Shown in pieces: positions 7,984-16,306 of a stretch of 44,023 nt of DNA (the first letter of the stretch is position 1; each line of letters starts with the position of its first letter). Position numbers and translations under genes: made by a program. The DNA comes from Oscillospiraceae bacterium (GTDB lineage Bacteria > Bacillota > Clostridia > Oscillospirales > Oscillospiraceae). The stretch is from positions 1 to 44,023 of the forward strand of contig JAHHSD010000012.1 in the NCBI GenBank assembly GCA_020025425.1, in the 5' to 3' direction. The notes under the pieces are model-generated. The model was not told the DNA's origin and searched no databases. It saw only the letters and a program-made list of their open reading frames with translations.

Positions 7984-8796
7984 ATGATTGCTGATCTGCA
8001 CACCCACTCCACCGCATCTGACGGACAGTACACCCCCGCGCAGCTGGTGGAGAAGGCCAAAGCGACGGGAATCCAGGTGATGGCCCTGACGGACCACGAC
8101 ACCCTGGACGGCCTGGCGGAAGCCGCCGAAGCGGGGAAAAACGTGGGACTCACGGTCCTGCGAGGGGTGGAGCTGGGGGCCAAGGAGCACAAGAACCTCC
8201 ACCTGCTGGGCTACGGCTTTTCCCAGTCGGCCCCCCAGCTGTCCAAGCTGTGCCAGACCATGCGGGACAGCCGGAACGAGAGGAAATACCGCATCATCGA
8301 CTTTTTGAAGGAGAAGGGTGTGGAGCTCTCTCTGGATGAGGTGGAGGAGGTGGCCGGCGGGGCCGTGATCGCCCGCCCCCACTTTGCCCAGGTCATGGTG
8401 AAGCGGGGCTATGTGGCCACCACCCGGGAGGCCTTCGACCGCTACCTGGACACCAGCGAGTACAAGCGCATCGAGCGCTTCAAGGCCCCTGCCCGGGACT
8501 GCATTGCGGCTATCCGGGCCGATGGCGGCCATGTCTCCATGGCCCATCCCTACCAGGTGGGGATGGCGGACGACGACCTGACGGCCCTGGTGGGCCGGCT
8601 GAAGGACGACGGCCTGGAGGGCCTGGAGTGCTACTACTCCAGACATACGCCGGAGCAGACGGCCTTCTATCTGGAGCTGGCCAAGCGGTACGATCTGCAC
8701 GTCACCGGAGGAAGCGATTTCCACGGCGAGCGCGTCAAGCCGGATATTACCCTGAAAACCTGGCAGCTGGACCTGGACTGGCTCCTGGAGGGATAA
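7984..8796 (+). CDS. PHP-domain phosphatase; candidate PAP (3',5'-nucleotide bisphosphate) phosphatase
   Basis: A 270-residue metal-dependent phosphoesterase of the PHP superfamily (YciV/TrpH group). Metal-binding motifs are all present: DLHTHS (4-9), DHDT (37-40), GVELGA near 62, AHPY near 190 and GGSDFHG near 244-250. Members of this group include a characterised 3',5'-nucleotide bisphosphate phosphatase acting on pAp, and others act on RNA 5' ends. It starts 38 bases after the antiporter gene with AAAGGAG 10 bases before the ATG, and it precedes the operon terminator. Because sulfotransferases release pAp, a pAp phosphatase at the end of the same operon makes functional sense. The family is certain; the pAp substrate is inferred from subgroup and context. 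A 5'-3' RNase AM-like role is the main alternative. Confidence 0.85.
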   Translation: MIADLHTHSTASDGQYTPAQLVEKAKATGIQVMALTDHDTLDGLAEAAEAGKNVGLTVLRGVELGAKEHKNLHLLGYGFSQSAPQLSKLCQTMRDSRNERKYRIIDFLKEKGVELSLDEVEEVAGGAVIARPHFAQVMVKRGYVATTREAFDRYLDTSEYKRIERFKAPARDCIAAIRADGGHVSMAHPYQVGMADDDLTALVGRLKDDGLEGLECYYSRHTPEQTAFYLELAKRYDLHVTGGSDFHGERVKPDITLKTWQLDLDWLLEG

Positions 8797-8853
8797 AAAA
8801 CAGCCCGCACCACAAGACGGACGCTTGTAAAACAGTGATTTTATAACAGCATC

Positions 8854-8903
8854 AAAACCGGTATCAGGAGCCTGCTGATCAGGCCCTGATACCGGTTTTT
8901 TAT
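8854..8903 (+). terminator. Terminator of the sulfation operon
   Basis: A 15-bp outer stem (8854-8868 with 8885-8899) continues after one bulged A into an inner 5-bp stem (8870-8874 with 8880-8884), followed by a T-rich tract to 8902. It lies about 60 bases after the PHP-gene stop. The rest of the gene-free stretch 8797-9110 is AT-rich after 8930 and holds a further inverted repeat around this terminator, but no gene. Confidence 0.9.
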
Positions 8904-9110
8904 TCAAAAAAGCCCGTCTTGTGCGGTATCTTTCGTTGTGATATGATACACAAAAAGGGGTTGATGAATCAGAATCATTCTAACAGATGAGTGAAAGAAA
9001 ATGTGACTGGATTGTAATTACTTTGGAAGAAAAGAATGATAAAATACAGAAAACATTCCCTGGAAGAGCCTCAGCTTCAAAAGCAGAGAGATTAGAACGG
9101 GGGTAACAGA

Positions 9111-9875
9111 ATGAAACGATTTAAGGCACTGGACAAATATCAAAAGGGGATTCTTTTGTTACTGGCGGCCATGATCCTGGTTTTTTCAGCAGTCTATCCC
9201 TATGTGCTTTCCCGAAAGGGATTTTTATTCCGGGATACCATTCTGATTCCCAGTCAGGAAAACGGCAATACGATCTACTCAGGGAGAATCCATGGAAAAG
9301 ATGCTGTCTTTACCGTTTTTGCTGATCGCACGATCCAGTTTACCTATGGAGCAAATCAGTATGGACCTTATCTGGTCAGAGAAGCTCCGGACGCCGCCAC
9401 AAAGGAGCCCGCAGCGACTGGAATTGAGATCCTCAGCGGAGACAAGCTGCTGTTTCGCGGCGGTGCAATGAAAGTGGACGGCGGGAAAACCTACTGGCTG
9501 ATCGGCGAGGATGGCAACTTGGAATCGCTCAATGTTGTCGTGACATCCGGCGATGGGACAGAGGTGACATACGATGGAAACGGGAATGAGATCGATCCCA
9601 TGGCCCCCTCTATGACAACGATCTATGAGCTCCATAGCGGACCTGCGCTGACCCACAAGGGGGTCGGGTTTGCTTGGTTCGTCGGGGTGTTCTTCTGTGG
9701 CCTGACCGCCATGACGATCTTGTATGCAGACGAATTATTCAGATGGAATCTGTCCTTCAGCATAAAAGATGCTGACCACGCAGAACCCTCTGAATGGGCA
9801 CTCGAAAGCCGCTCTCTGGGGTGGATTCTGCTCTCGATCTTAGCACTGGCCACCTTCATCATGGGACTGAGGTGA
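9111..9875 (+). CDS. Membrane protein of unknown function
   Basis: A 254-residue protein I do not recognise. One hydrophobic helix lies near the N-terminus (about 13-34). An extracytoplasmic-type region of about 150 residues rich in beta-prone segments and Gly/Asp follows. Two more hydrophobic helices lie at about 185-205 and 235-251. Codon use is less GC-biased than in the flanking genes, which suggests low expression or later acquisition. The ribosome site before the ATG is weak (GGGGG at about 9099-9103). It stands alone between two terminators. Confidence 0.75.
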   Translation: MKRFKALDKYQKGILLLLAAMILVFSAVYPYVLSRKGFLFRDTILIPSQENGNTIYSGRIHGKDAVFTVFADRTIQFTYGANQYGPYLVREAPDAATKEPAATGIEILSGDKLLFRGGAMKVDGGKTYWLIGEDGNLESLNVVVTSGDGTEVTYDGNGNEIDPMAPSMTTIYELHSGPALTHKGVGFAWFVGVFFCGLTAMTILYADELFRWNLSFSIKDADHAEPSEWALESRSLGWILLSILALATFIMGLR

Positions 9876-10007
9876 TCACAGCTGCAAGGTGAACGCGAAA
9901 GCGCTTAATAAATTCCAATGCTTGCAATATACTTTCAGCCTTGGCGCAGAAACTCCTGTGCCAAGGGCGCACTTCTGTTCTGCGCAAGTATGTGGCTTAC
10001 TGTACAG

Positions 10008-10044
10008 AAGCGGCCCGGACATCTGAATGTCCGGGCCGCTTTTT
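10008..10044 (+). terminator. Terminator between the unknown membrane protein and pflB
   Basis: A perfect 15-bp stem (10008-10022 with 10027-10041, loop CTGA) is followed by T residues on the plus strand, 130 bases after the stop at 9875. On the minus strand the same hairpin lies 64 bases past the pflB stop but has only a weak T tract (CTTCT), so it may act in both directions unequally. Two smaller hairpins precede it at about 9939-9968 and 9967-9986. Confidence 0.8.
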
Positions 10045-10104
10045 CTGTGAGGTAAGACTCCTGCGGTGTTTATAAGCGCCGTAGTTTGGGCTGTCTTTTT
10101 GAGC

Positions 10105-12348
10105 TTACATGCTCTCGTGGAAGGTGCGCTTGATGACCTCCAGCTGCTGCTCCCGGCTCAGGCGGCTGAAGTTGACCGCGTAGCCGGACACACGGATGGT
10201 CAGGGTGGGGTACTGCTCGGGGTGGTCCATGGCATCCAGCAGGATCTGGCGGTCCAGCACATTCACATTCAGGTGGTGTGCGCCCTGGACAAAGTAGCCG
10301 TCCAGGATGGAGACCAGGTTGCCGATGCGCTCCTCGCCGGTCTTGCCCAGGGCGTTGGGCACGATGGAGAAGGTGTTGGATACGCCGTCCTGGCAGACCG
10401 CCCGGTAGGGGATCTTGGCCACGGAGTTCAGGCTGGCCAGGGCACCGTTCTCGTCACGGCCGTGCATGGGGTTAGCGCCGGGGGCGAAGGGCTCGCCGGC
10501 CTTGCGGCCGTCAGGGGTGGTACCGGTCTTTTTGCCGTACATCACGTTGCTGGTGATGGTCAGGGCGGACAGGGTGTGGATGGCGTTGCGGTACAGGGGG
10601 TGCTTTTTCAGCTCGGAGGAGAAGTAGGAGACGATCTCCACCGCGATGTCGTCCACCCGGTCGTCGTCGTTGCCGTACTTGGGGAACTCGCCCTCCACCT
10701 GGAAGTCCACGGCGATGCCCTGCTCGTTGCGGATGGGGCGGACCTTGGCGAACTTGATGGCGGAGAGGGAGTCGGCGGCGATGGACAGACCGGCCACGCC
10801 GAAGGCCGCCAGCCGCTCCACCAGAGTGTCGTGGAGGGCCATCTGGCTGGCCTCGTAGGCGTACTTGTCGTGCATATAGTGGATGATGTTGATGGTATCC
10901 ACATAGAGCTCGGCCACATAGGCCAGCACCTTTTTATAGTTGGCCAGCACCTTGGGGTAGTCCAGGACCTCGTCCTGATTCAGGGTGATCTCGGGGACCA
11001 CAAGGGTGCCCTTGCGCTCGTCCAGGCCGCCGTTGATGGCGTAGAGCAGGCTCTTGGCCAGGTTGGCCCGGGCGCCGAAGAACTGCATCTGCTTGCCCAC
11101 GGCCATGGCGGACACACAGCAGGAGATGCAGTAGTCGTCGCCGTACATGGGGCGCATCAGGTCGTCGTTCTCGTACTGGATGGAGTCTGTGTCAATGCTC
11201 ATCTTGGCGCAGTAGGCCTTGAAGTTCTTGGGCAGGTTCTGGCTCCACAGCACGGTCATGTTGGGCTCGGGGGCGGTGCCCAGGTTGGTCAGGGTGTGCA
11301 GGTAGCGGAAGGTGGTGCGGGTGACCAGGGTCCGGCCGTCCACGCCCATGCCGCCCAGGGCCTCGGTGATCCAGGTGGGGTCGCCGCCGAACAGCTCGTT
11401 GTACTCGGGGGTGCGCAGGTGGCGGACCAGGCGCAGCTTGATGATGAACTGATCCACCAGCTCCTGGGCCTCCAGCTCGGTGAGGACGCCCCGGTCCAGG
11501 TCGCGCTGGATGTAGATGTCCAGGAAGGTGGCGGTGCGGCCCAGGGAGGTGGCGGCGCCGTTGTTCTCCTTCACGCCGGCCAGGTAGGCCAGGTACAGAT
11601 TCTGCACGGCCTCCCGGGCGTTCTCGGCGGGCTTGGTCACGTCGCAGCCGTACTTCCGGGCCATGGAGGCCAGCTCCTTCAGGGCGCGGATCTGCATCTG
11701 GACCTCCTCCCGCAGGCGGATGCGCTCGTCGTTCATGGGGCCGTCCAGCTGGTCCAGATCCTTGTTCTTCTCCTCGATGAGGAAGTCGGTGCCGTACAGG
11801 GGCAGGCGGCGGTAGTCGCCCACGATGCGGCCCCGGCCGTAGGCGTCGGGCAGGCCGGTGAGCAGACCGGCGGAGCGGGCCACCCGGGTGCGCTGGGGGT
11901 AGGCGTCAAACACACCGTCGTTGTGGGTCTTGCGGTACATGCGGAAGTGGTGTGCCACCTCGGGGTCCAGCTGGTAGCCGTACTGCTCCAGGGCGGACTC
12001 GGCGGTGCGCATGCCGCCGAACAGGTTGACGATCCGCTTCAGAGGGGCGTCGGTCTGGAGACCCACGATGACCTCATTCTCGCGGTCGATATAGCCGGGG
12101 GCAAAGTTGTCGATGCCGGAGAGCACGCCGGTCTCCACGCCGATGATGCCCTTGCGCAGCTCCTCCAGGATCAGGTCGTGGGACTTCTCCCAGACCTTGT
12201 CGGTGTGGGCCGTGGTGCCGGCCAGGAAAGAGTCATCACCCTCGTAGGGGGTGTAGTTTTTCTGAATGAAGTTTCGCACGTTGACCAGATGACGCCATTC
12301 CCCGGTCCGGAATCCCTGCCAGGCGGTGCAATTCACATCAATGCTCAT
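10105..12348 (-). CDS. pflB: Pyruvate formate-lyase (formate C-acetyltransferase)
   Basis: Glycyl-radical enzyme that splits pyruvate with CoA into acetyl-CoA and formate without oxygen. The 747-residue length is close to the usual ~750-760. The paired catalytic cysteines appear in CISCCVSAM near residue 406, and the radical glycine in RVSGYAVNF near the C-terminus. An AAGGAGG lies 8 bases before the ATG at 12348. It is the second gene of a pflA-pflB operon, 30 bases after its activase, the reverse of the common pflB-pflA order. The operon leader has a ZTP riboswitch, which suggests that formate for one-carbon metabolism and purine synthesis is a main purpose. The enzyme call is secure. Confidence 0.97.
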   Translation of the reverse strand: MSIDVNCTAWQGFRTGEWRHLVNVRNFIQKNYTPYEGDDSFLAGTTAHTDKVWEKSHDLILEELRKGIIGVETGVLSGIDNFAPGYIDRENEVIVGLQTDAPLKRIVNLFGGMRTAESALEQYGYQLDPEVAHHFRMYRKTHNDGVFDAYPQRTRVARSAGLLTGLPDAYGRGRIVGDYRRLPLYGTDFLIEEKNKDLDQLDGPMNDERIRLREEVQMQIRALKELASMARKYGCDVTKPAENAREAVQNLYLAYLAGVKENNGAATSLGRTATFLDIYIQRDLDRGVLTELEAQELVDQFIIKLRLVRHLRTPEYNELFGGDPTWITEALGGMGVDGRTLVTRTTFRYLHTLTNLGTAPEPNMTVLWSQNLPKNFKAYCAKMSIDTDSIQYENDDLMRPMYGDDYCISCCVSAMAVGKQMQFFGARANLAKSLLYAINGGLDERKGTLVVPEITLNQDEVLDYPKVLANYKKVLAYVAELYVDTINIIHYMHDKYAYEASQMALHDTLVERLAAFGVAGLSIAADSLSAIKFAKVRPIRNEQGIAVDFQVEGEFPKYGNDDDRVDDIAVEIVSYFSSELKKHPLYRNAIHTLSALTITSNVMYGKKTGTTPDGRKAGEPFAPGANPMHGRDENGALASLNSVAKIPYRAVCQDGVSNTFSIVPNALGKTGEERIGNLVSILDGYFVQGAHHLNVNVLDRQILLDAMDHPEQYPTLTIRVSGYAVNFSRLSREQQLEVIKRTFHESM

Positions 12349-12378
12349 GGTGTTCTCCTCCTTGATATTGTAGAAGTC

Positions 12379-13110
12379 TCAGTTGTTGGGTCGGTCCAGA
12401 TCCTGATTGAGGATCTGCTGCCATTGGATCAGCTCCTCAGGCTTCATGGGGGACACCCCATCCAGGGGGTAGGGGATGCCCAGGGCGGCGTATTTGGAGA
12501 CGCCCAGGGTGTGGTAGGGGAGCAGCTCCACCCGCTCCACATGCTTCAGGGTCCTGAGGTAGTCCCGCAGGCCCCGGAGGTGTTCTTCGCCGTCTGTCAG
12601 TCCGGGGACCACCACGTGGCGGACCCAGAGGGGGATTCCCATGCGCTGGGCGGTCTCCAGAAACCGGAGGGATTCCCCCCGGTCCCGGCCGGTGACCCTG
12701 CGGTAGCCCGCGTCGGTGTAGTGCTTTACATCGAACAGCACCAGGTCAGTGAGGGCCAGGAGCTCCTCATAGCCCCCCGCGCCGCAGCCGGCGGTATCGA
12801 GACAGATATGGATTCCGGCCTGACGGCACAGGGGGAGGACTTCCAGGAGAAAGTCCCGCTGGAGCAGAGGTTCTCCGCCGGAGAAGGTGACGCCGCCGGT
12901 CTCCCCGTAGTAGGACTTGAACCGGGCCAGCCGCCGCACCAGCGCCTCCGGACCCAGCCGCTGAACGCGGGGGCCTGTTTCGGCCCAGGTGTCCGGGTTG
13001 TGGCAGTACTGGCAGCGCAGCCCGCAGCCCTGCAAAAAGACCACGGTGCGAATGCCGGGGCCGTCCACCAGGCCCATGGATTCGATGGAATGGATCCGTC
13101 CCTCCCGCAT
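12379..13110 (-). CDS. pflA: Pyruvate formate-lyase-activating enzyme (radical SAM)
   Basis: Installs the glycyl radical on pyruvate formate-lyase by reductive cleavage of S-adenosylmethionine. The 243-residue protein has the usual activase length. It carries the cluster motif CGLRCQYC (CxxxCxxC) near residue 30, a preceding GPGIRTVVFLQGC block, and TFSGGEPLLQ about 50 residues later. A GGGAGG lies 8 bases before the ATG at 13110. It is the first gene after the ZTP riboswitch and is followed by pflB. The only other glycyl-radical enzyme in the window is pflB, its natural partner. Confidence 0.96.
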   Translation of the reverse strand: MREGRIHSIESMGLVDGPGIRTVVFLQGCGLRCQYCHNPDTWAETGPRVQRLGPEALVRRLARFKSYYGETGGVTFSGGEPLLQRDFLLEVLPLCRQAGIHICLDTAGCGAGGYEELLALTDLVLFDVKHYTDAGYRRVTGRDRGESLRFLETAQRMGIPLWVRHVVVPGLTDGEEHLRGLRDYLRTLKHVERVELLPYHTLGVSKYAALGIPYPLDGVSPMKPEELIQWQQILNQDLDRPNN

Positions 13111-13134
13111 AAATCAAACCTCCCGATATGGCTG

Positions 13135-13233
13135 AAAAAGGCCGACCGTCTGGACAATATCTTGCCCAGACGGTCGGCCTTTTACGATCATACTCCACGT
13201 GGTTATCCCACTTGTTCCGTCAGTCATATGATC
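13135..13233 (-). ncRNA. ZTP riboswitch (pfl motif) with terminator expression platform
   Basis: On the minus strand the leader of pflA holds all the conserved parts of the pfl/ZTP motif. A 7-bp P1 stem pairs 13227-13233 with 13186-13192 and encloses ACTGACGGAAC. A GTGGGATAACCAC hairpin with the CGTGGAG block follows, then the 3' domain with CCGTCTGGGCA at about 13163-13173. This 3' element is also the start of an 18-bp terminator stem (13136-13153 with 13166-13183) followed by T residues just before the pflA ribosome site. Binding of ZTP/ZMP, which builds up when 10-formyl-tetrahydrofolate is scarce, would favour the aptamer fold and so pfl expression. The promoter start point fits the first base of P1. 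Confidence 0.9.
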
Positions 13234-13244
13234 TCGATGGACAC

Positions 13245-13274
13245 AGCATACTATATCTTGTGGTATTTTGTCAA
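13245..13274 (-). promoter_or_regulatory. SigA-type promoter of pflA-pflB
   Basis: On the minus strand a perfect TTGACA (13269-13274) lies 18 bases from TATGCT (13245-13250). The expected start near 13238 is only a few bases before the riboswitch P1 stem. Confidence 0.75.
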
Positions 13275-13560
13275 TTGGATAAAAATGCTAAATCACAGAA
13301 TTGCTTTCTGTGCGAAAAATAGTGAAACAGCTTAAACGGGAAAATCGGCCGGAGATGCCGGCGGGATGCCGTGCCGGGGGAGTGAACCGGGAGGGAAACA
13401 GTGCGTTCAGGGAAATAAGCGGCAGGTCTATGCCTGGAGGCTGAGATGTTTAAAGGAACAAGAATTGTGCCATAATGATGAGATCACATTGGAAAAAAGA
13501 GGAGGATCATGCTAAAATGTATTGATATTGAGTTAATTGCTGAAACTGGGAGAAATTAAA

Positions 13561-15042
13561 ATGAGATTGAATGCTGATATGTTGTACGAGGCAGTTTGTA
13601 CCCTGACCCATGTCACATTGCTGGGCACACGAAAGAGGGAGCGGACCCTGCGATTCCCATGCTTCGATGATGGGTCAATGGAGCGGCTGGCGGCAGGAGG
13701 GGTCTATTTAACGGCGGATGGCAGCAGACCCTGGCGGCGGCCGGCGCCTGCGGATGTGCTGTGGGTGACCTGGACGCAGGGCCCGGAAACCGGGGAGCCC
13801 TGCGCTCCGGTGCTGGTCTTTCACGAGGAGAAGGATCCCATGCGTATCCTCAATCTTTTGCAGGATGTGTTCTCACGGCTTGCGCTGTGGGAGGAGCAGC
13901 TGGGGGATATTTTGGAGCACGACAGCAGCGTCAGCCGCATGATCGAGGTCAGCGAGCCCTTTTTCCACCACCCCCTGTGTGTGGTGGACACGTCTATGCG
14001 GTACCTGGGATACAGCAGCTCCTTTATGACGAGGGGGCGGAGCGCCCTCCTGCCGGACAAGGAGGGCGGGGAAACAGGAGACGCTGGCGGCAGAGGGATG
14101 CTCTCGGCGGCCGCCCTGTTCTATGATCCCAAGCGGGACCGCATCGCCAAGCTGTCCCAGCAGGACCTTGACCTGGGGACCCTGTATATGATCCACAGCG
14201 CCAAGCCCTTCTCCGGGACAGAGGAGGTGCTGTTTGAATTCCTGAGCAAGAAGCTGTGCCACGCCCTGCAAAATCTGTCCATGCTGACCGGACTTTACAG
14301 CAATTCCTTCAAGGCCCAGATGGAGAGCGGCTTCCAGACGGGCCGGCTGGAGGGCGGACGGCTGTATCAGGGGCTGCAGGAATGGGGCGGCAAGCGGGGG
14401 GACACCTTTGTCTGCTACAAGGTGAAGGCGTCCTACCTCAACCAGAAAATCAATGCGGAGTATATCTGCGGCATTTTCGAGAACGCCATCCCGTCCTCCA
14501 TTGCCTTTTGGAACGACGGCGTGCTGGTGGTACTGGTGGACGTGACGGCAAACGGCCGGCCCATCGAGACCATCCATGGGGAGATGGGAACGGTCCTGCG
14601 CCAGCTTCAGCTGAAAGCGGGGGTCAGTCTGCCCTTTACCGACCTGCCCAAGGCGTGGTACCACTTCCGCCAGGCCTGTTGTGCCTTTGAGGAGGGCTAT
14701 CCCAGGGCGGCGGAGGAGACCCTGTATTTCTTCCGGACTTATGTGGGCGATTACATGCTCCGCCAGGCCATGGGGGAGTTCCCGGAGCATTTTTTGATGG
14801 ACCAGGGGATGCAGCGGCTGATCGAGCATGACAGACAGTATGCCGTCAGCTATCTGGACACCCTGCACGCCTTTTTCCGCTGTGGCATGAACATGAGCCA
14901 GACCGCGGAGCAGCTGGGCATCCACCGGACCTCTTTGAATTCCCGGATGAAAAATATCTGGGAGTGCCTAGACCACCGGATCGACTCCCGGTACCTGCTC
15001 TACCTCCAGATGGTGCTGGCAATTCTGGAGGAAAAGCGGTAA
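13561..15042 (+). CDS. PucR-family transcriptional regulator
   Basis: A 493-residue DNA-binding regulator with the PucR C-terminal helix-turn-helix: a DTLHAFFRCGMNMSQTAEQL block and HRTSLNSRMKNI near residues 435-470. The region before it resembles the GGDEF-like middle domain of PucR/CdaR proteins, and the N-terminal part is a variable sensor domain. ATG 13561 is preferred because GGGAG lies about 8 bases upstream; a TTG at 13537 would add eight residues. It precedes an EamA permease and the large Fe-S flavoprotein on the same strand, so it probably controls them, with an unknown ligand. The upstream stretch 13336-13560 holds a weak TTTAAA...CATAAT promoter-like pair near 13449-13476 and nothing else I can support. 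Confidence 0.85.
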   Translation: MRLNADMLYEAVCTLTHVTLLGTRKRERTLRFPCFDDGSMERLAAGGVYLTADGSRPWRRPAPADVLWVTWTQGPETGEPCAPVLVFHEEKDPMRILNLLQDVFSRLALWEEQLGDILEHDSSVSRMIEVSEPFFHHPLCVVDTSMRYLGYSSSFMTRGRSALLPDKEGGETGDAGGRGMLSAAALFYDPKRDRIAKLSQQDLDLGTLYMIHSAKPFSGTEEVLFEFLSKKLCHALQNLSMLTGLYSNSFKAQMESGFQTGRLEGGRLYQGLQEWGGKRGDTFVCYKVKASYLNQKINAEYICGIFENAIPSSIAFWNDGVLVVLVDVTANGRPIETIHGEMGTVLRQLQLKAGVSLPFTDLPKAWYHFRQACCAFEEGYPRAAEETLYFFRTYVGDYMLRQAMGEFPEHFLMDQGMQRLIEHDRQYAVSYLDTLHAFFRCGMNMSQTAEQLGIHRTSLNSRMKNIWECLDHRIDSRYLLYLQMVLAILEEKR

Positions 15043-15253
15043 AAAAACGGGAAAAAGCGGCCTTGTCCGCGACTCCTGGCAGTTTGCCGAACAAAGGGGA
15101 GAAACGCCCCGCATTTTGTAGGATAAAAATAATTTATTCCCAGCGCAATGCGGATTGTAAGATGACGGATTTCTTTCATAATTAAGAGGTAAATTGCAGG
15201 AGCGGGATCAGCCTGTCAAAGGGCGGATCAAAGACGGACAAGGGTGGTATAAT

Positions 15254-16270
15254 ATGGAAATTAACGGCAGACAGAAGCAAAAAGGCATCCTATTGGGTGT
15301 TCTGGTTGGTATCGTATGGGGCCTGGACGGCGTCCTGATGGGGCGCACAGGGCTGCACTCGATTTTTACGGACTGGAGCTACGCCGCGTCTCAGGGGATC
15401 TCACAGCTCAGCTTTGAGTTCTCCCCTCTGGTTACTGCGTTTTTCCATGAGAGCTTCTGTTTTGTGTGGGTCGCCCTCTTTTTGATGTGTACCAGGCAGT
15501 TCCGTCAGATTTTCAATATCCTGCTCCATACGAAAAAGGGCCGGGCCACGGCGCTGGCCGCGCTGGTGGGCTCCCCCATCGGCATGAGCGCCTATCTGCT
15601 GGGCATCAAGTACGCCTCCGCGCCCTATGCCTCCAGCATTTCGGTCATCTATCCCGGTGTAGGCGCCCTGATCTCCTACTTTGTGCTGAAGGAAAAGCTG
15701 TCTCCCCGGGCGGTTGCCGGTATTTCCATCAGCATTTTCGGATCCTTCATGCTGGGCTTCAACCCCTCCGCCGACGTACCTGCCACCTTCTCCAAGGGTG
15801 TGCTCTTTGCGGTGGTTGCAGTGCTGGGCTGGGCCATGGAGGGCGTGATCATCGGCTTTGCCATGAAGCACGTCAAGGGAGAGGACACCGTGGAGGCCAC
15901 CCCCCAGCAGCTGCTGTGTCTGCGCTACCTCATCTCCATGATCTCCTACGCCATCATTGTGATGCCCCTGGTCAAGGGCTACCCCATGGTGGGCGCCATC
16001 GTGTCCCACGGCCTGATTTTCAAGTACGCCGGCATTGCCATTCTGGGCGCCATCACCTATCTGGCCTGGTATAAGGCGGTGGATCTGATCGGAGCCGCCA
16101 TGGGCACCGCGCTGAACAGCACAGCGGCCCTGTGGACCATCATTTTCAGCGCCCTGCTGTTCAAGGCGCCCATTCCGCCCTCCCTGGCTGTGTGGGGACT
16201 GGTCATCGTTCTGGGCGTGTTCGTATTCGCCATTGACCCCAAGGCATTTCACAAGAAAACCAACCAGTAA
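15254..16270 (+). CDS. EamA-family (drug/metabolite transporter superfamily) permease
   Basis: A 338-residue membrane protein with about 10 hydrophobic segments in two similar halves, typical of EamA transporters. Typical features are GIVWGLDGVLMG in the first helix, AYLLGIKYASAPYASSI at the end of the first repeat, and ITYLAWYKAVDLIGAAMGTALN in the second. Start ATG 15254 is taken for the AGGGTGG 6 bases upstream; an in-frame start at 15194 would add a polar extension unlike a membrane protein. It lies between a PucR regulator and a large Fe-S flavoenzyme, 36 bases before the latter, so the three may form a substrate-specific pathway. The substrate is unknown. The gene-free stretch 15043-15253 shows nothing clear. 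Confidence 0.85.
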   Translation: MEINGRQKQKGILLGVLVGIVWGLDGVLMGRTGLHSIFTDWSYAASQGISQLSFEFSPLVTAFFHESFCFVWVALFLMCTRQFRQIFNILLHTKKGRATALAALVGSPIGMSAYLLGIKYASAPYASSISVIYPGVGALISYFVLKEKLSPRAVAGISISIFGSFMLGFNPSADVPATFSKGVLFAVVAVLGWAMEGVIIGFAMKHVKGEDTVEATPQQLLCLRYLISMISYAIIVMPLVKGYPMVGAIVSHGLIFKYAGIAILGAITYLAWYKAVDLIGAAMGTALNSTAALWTIIFSALLFKAPIPPSLAVWGLVIVLGVFVFAIDPKAFHKKTNQ

Positions 16271-16306
16271 TATCGGCCCCTACGGACCATGAGGAGGATT
16301 AGCTCT

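Noticed and set aside
10066..13335. Open frame of 1089 codons on the plus strand across the pfl region
   Set aside because: It is antisense to pflB and pflA, which are certain, and runs through the riboswitch. The lack of stops comes from the strong G/C third-position bias of the real genes; the product is low-complexity Gly/Val/His/Gln sequence.
15248..15253. TATAAT just before the EamA gene as a promoter
   Set aside because: Transcription would start inside or after the chosen ATG, and no -35 box is present.
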